Positions 5,888 to 6,077 of a DNA stretch of 6,077 bases are shown one piece after another (the stretch's first letter is position 1; the number at the start of each line of letters is the position of its first letter). Location of the stretch: positions 1-6,077 of the forward strand of contig DSAV01000203.1 in the NCBI GenBank assembly GCA_011046295.1, in the 5' to 3' direction. The notes beneath the pieces were generated by a model, which saw nothing but the letters and a program-made list of their open reading frames with translations, did not search any database and was not told the DNA's origin. The position numbers were made by a program, and so were the translations under genes. This DNA comes from Deltaproteobacteria bacterium (lineage in GTDB: Bacteria > Desulfobacterota > Syntrophia > Syntrophales > Smithellaceae).

Positions 5888-6077
5888 CGCAATAAATCTT
5901 GTGCTGAACGTTTGAAATAATATATGTTTTTTGTATGGCTGGCGCGTGTGATAATGGAACTTATTATTTATTTCTTTGTCATTGTGAGCTCGCGAAGGGA
6001 GCGTGACAATCTTTTTCTGCTGTCAACTTTGAAATGTCAAGACTAAACGGCCTGTTGCCCAAAGCACTTTTTTACAA
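5888..6077. other. Non-coding end of window
   Basis: Apart from repeat copy 2 no gene, terminator or RNA is supported here. The sequence is A+T-rich up to the repeat. The last 65 bases after it contain no convincing reading frame. Confidence 0.5.
5978..6012 (+). repeat. Dispersed palindromic repeat, copy 2
   Basis: This is a 35-bp copy of the 4129-4163 unit in the same orientation, differing at three positions. Two differences (C to T at 5985, G to A at 6006) swap a C-G pair for a T-A pair in the outer stem, ATTGT/ACAAT, so pairing is kept. The third (G at 5992) creates one mismatch in the inner stem. The flanking sequence after the copy does not match that following copy 1. Confidence 0.75.

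Noticed and set aside
1..6077. CRISPR array or tRNA/rRNA genes
   Set aside because: No regularly spaced repeats and no cloverleaf or rRNA-like sequence were recognised; the two palindromic copies are 1.8 kb apart and are not an array.

Overview
The window looks like a piece of an anaerobic bacterial chromosome. The best guess is a Desulfobacterota/Syntrophales-type or similar degrader. This is inferred from the enzyme set (a 4-hydroxybutyryl-CoA-dehydratase-like protein beside a 4Fe-4S/FMN/FAD enoate-reductase-type flavoprotein) and from a 'TCATTGCGAG...GGCAATCT' dispersed palindrome of a kind common in such genomes. No rRNA or taxon-specific marker is present, so the assignment is tentative.

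Region 1 (1-4065, plus strand) is a metabolic cluster. It holds the C-terminal tail of a 4-hydroxybutyryl-CoA dehydratase/HpaB-family protein (ends at 181); an SDR oxidoreductase (302-1099) followed by a 17-bp perfect terminator-like hairpin; a three-cofactor 2,4-dienoyl-CoA reductase/enoate reductase/BaiCD-like flavoenzyme (1226-3184); and, 14 bp downstream, an epoxide-hydrolase-type alpha/beta hydrolase (3199-4065). Together they suggest dehydration, ketone/alcohol redox, C=C reduction and hydrolysis of an unsaturated or cyclic acid. The substrate cannot be read from the sequence.

Region 2 (4066-4806) has a spacer carrying copy 1 of a dispersed palindromic repeat, then an isochorismatase-fold cysteine hydrolase (4264-4806).

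Region 3 (4899-5834, minus strand, visibly richer in A+T) is a compact toxin-antitoxin operon. It runs from a near-consensus sigma70 promoter through MntA-type nucleotidyltransferase antitoxin, HepT-type HEPN ribonuclease toxin and a HigA-type XRE antitoxin, with overlapping genes. The HigA-like gene has no HigB partner here. A three-gene mntA-hepT-higA arrangement, in which the XRE protein might be the operon's autorepressor, is the most interesting point of the window. Copy 2 of the dispersed repeat (5978-6012) lies just beyond the operon promoter, so two directly oriented copies bracket the hydrolase and the toxin-antitoxin operon. The two copies differ by a compensatory base-pair change, which suggests the folded form matters.
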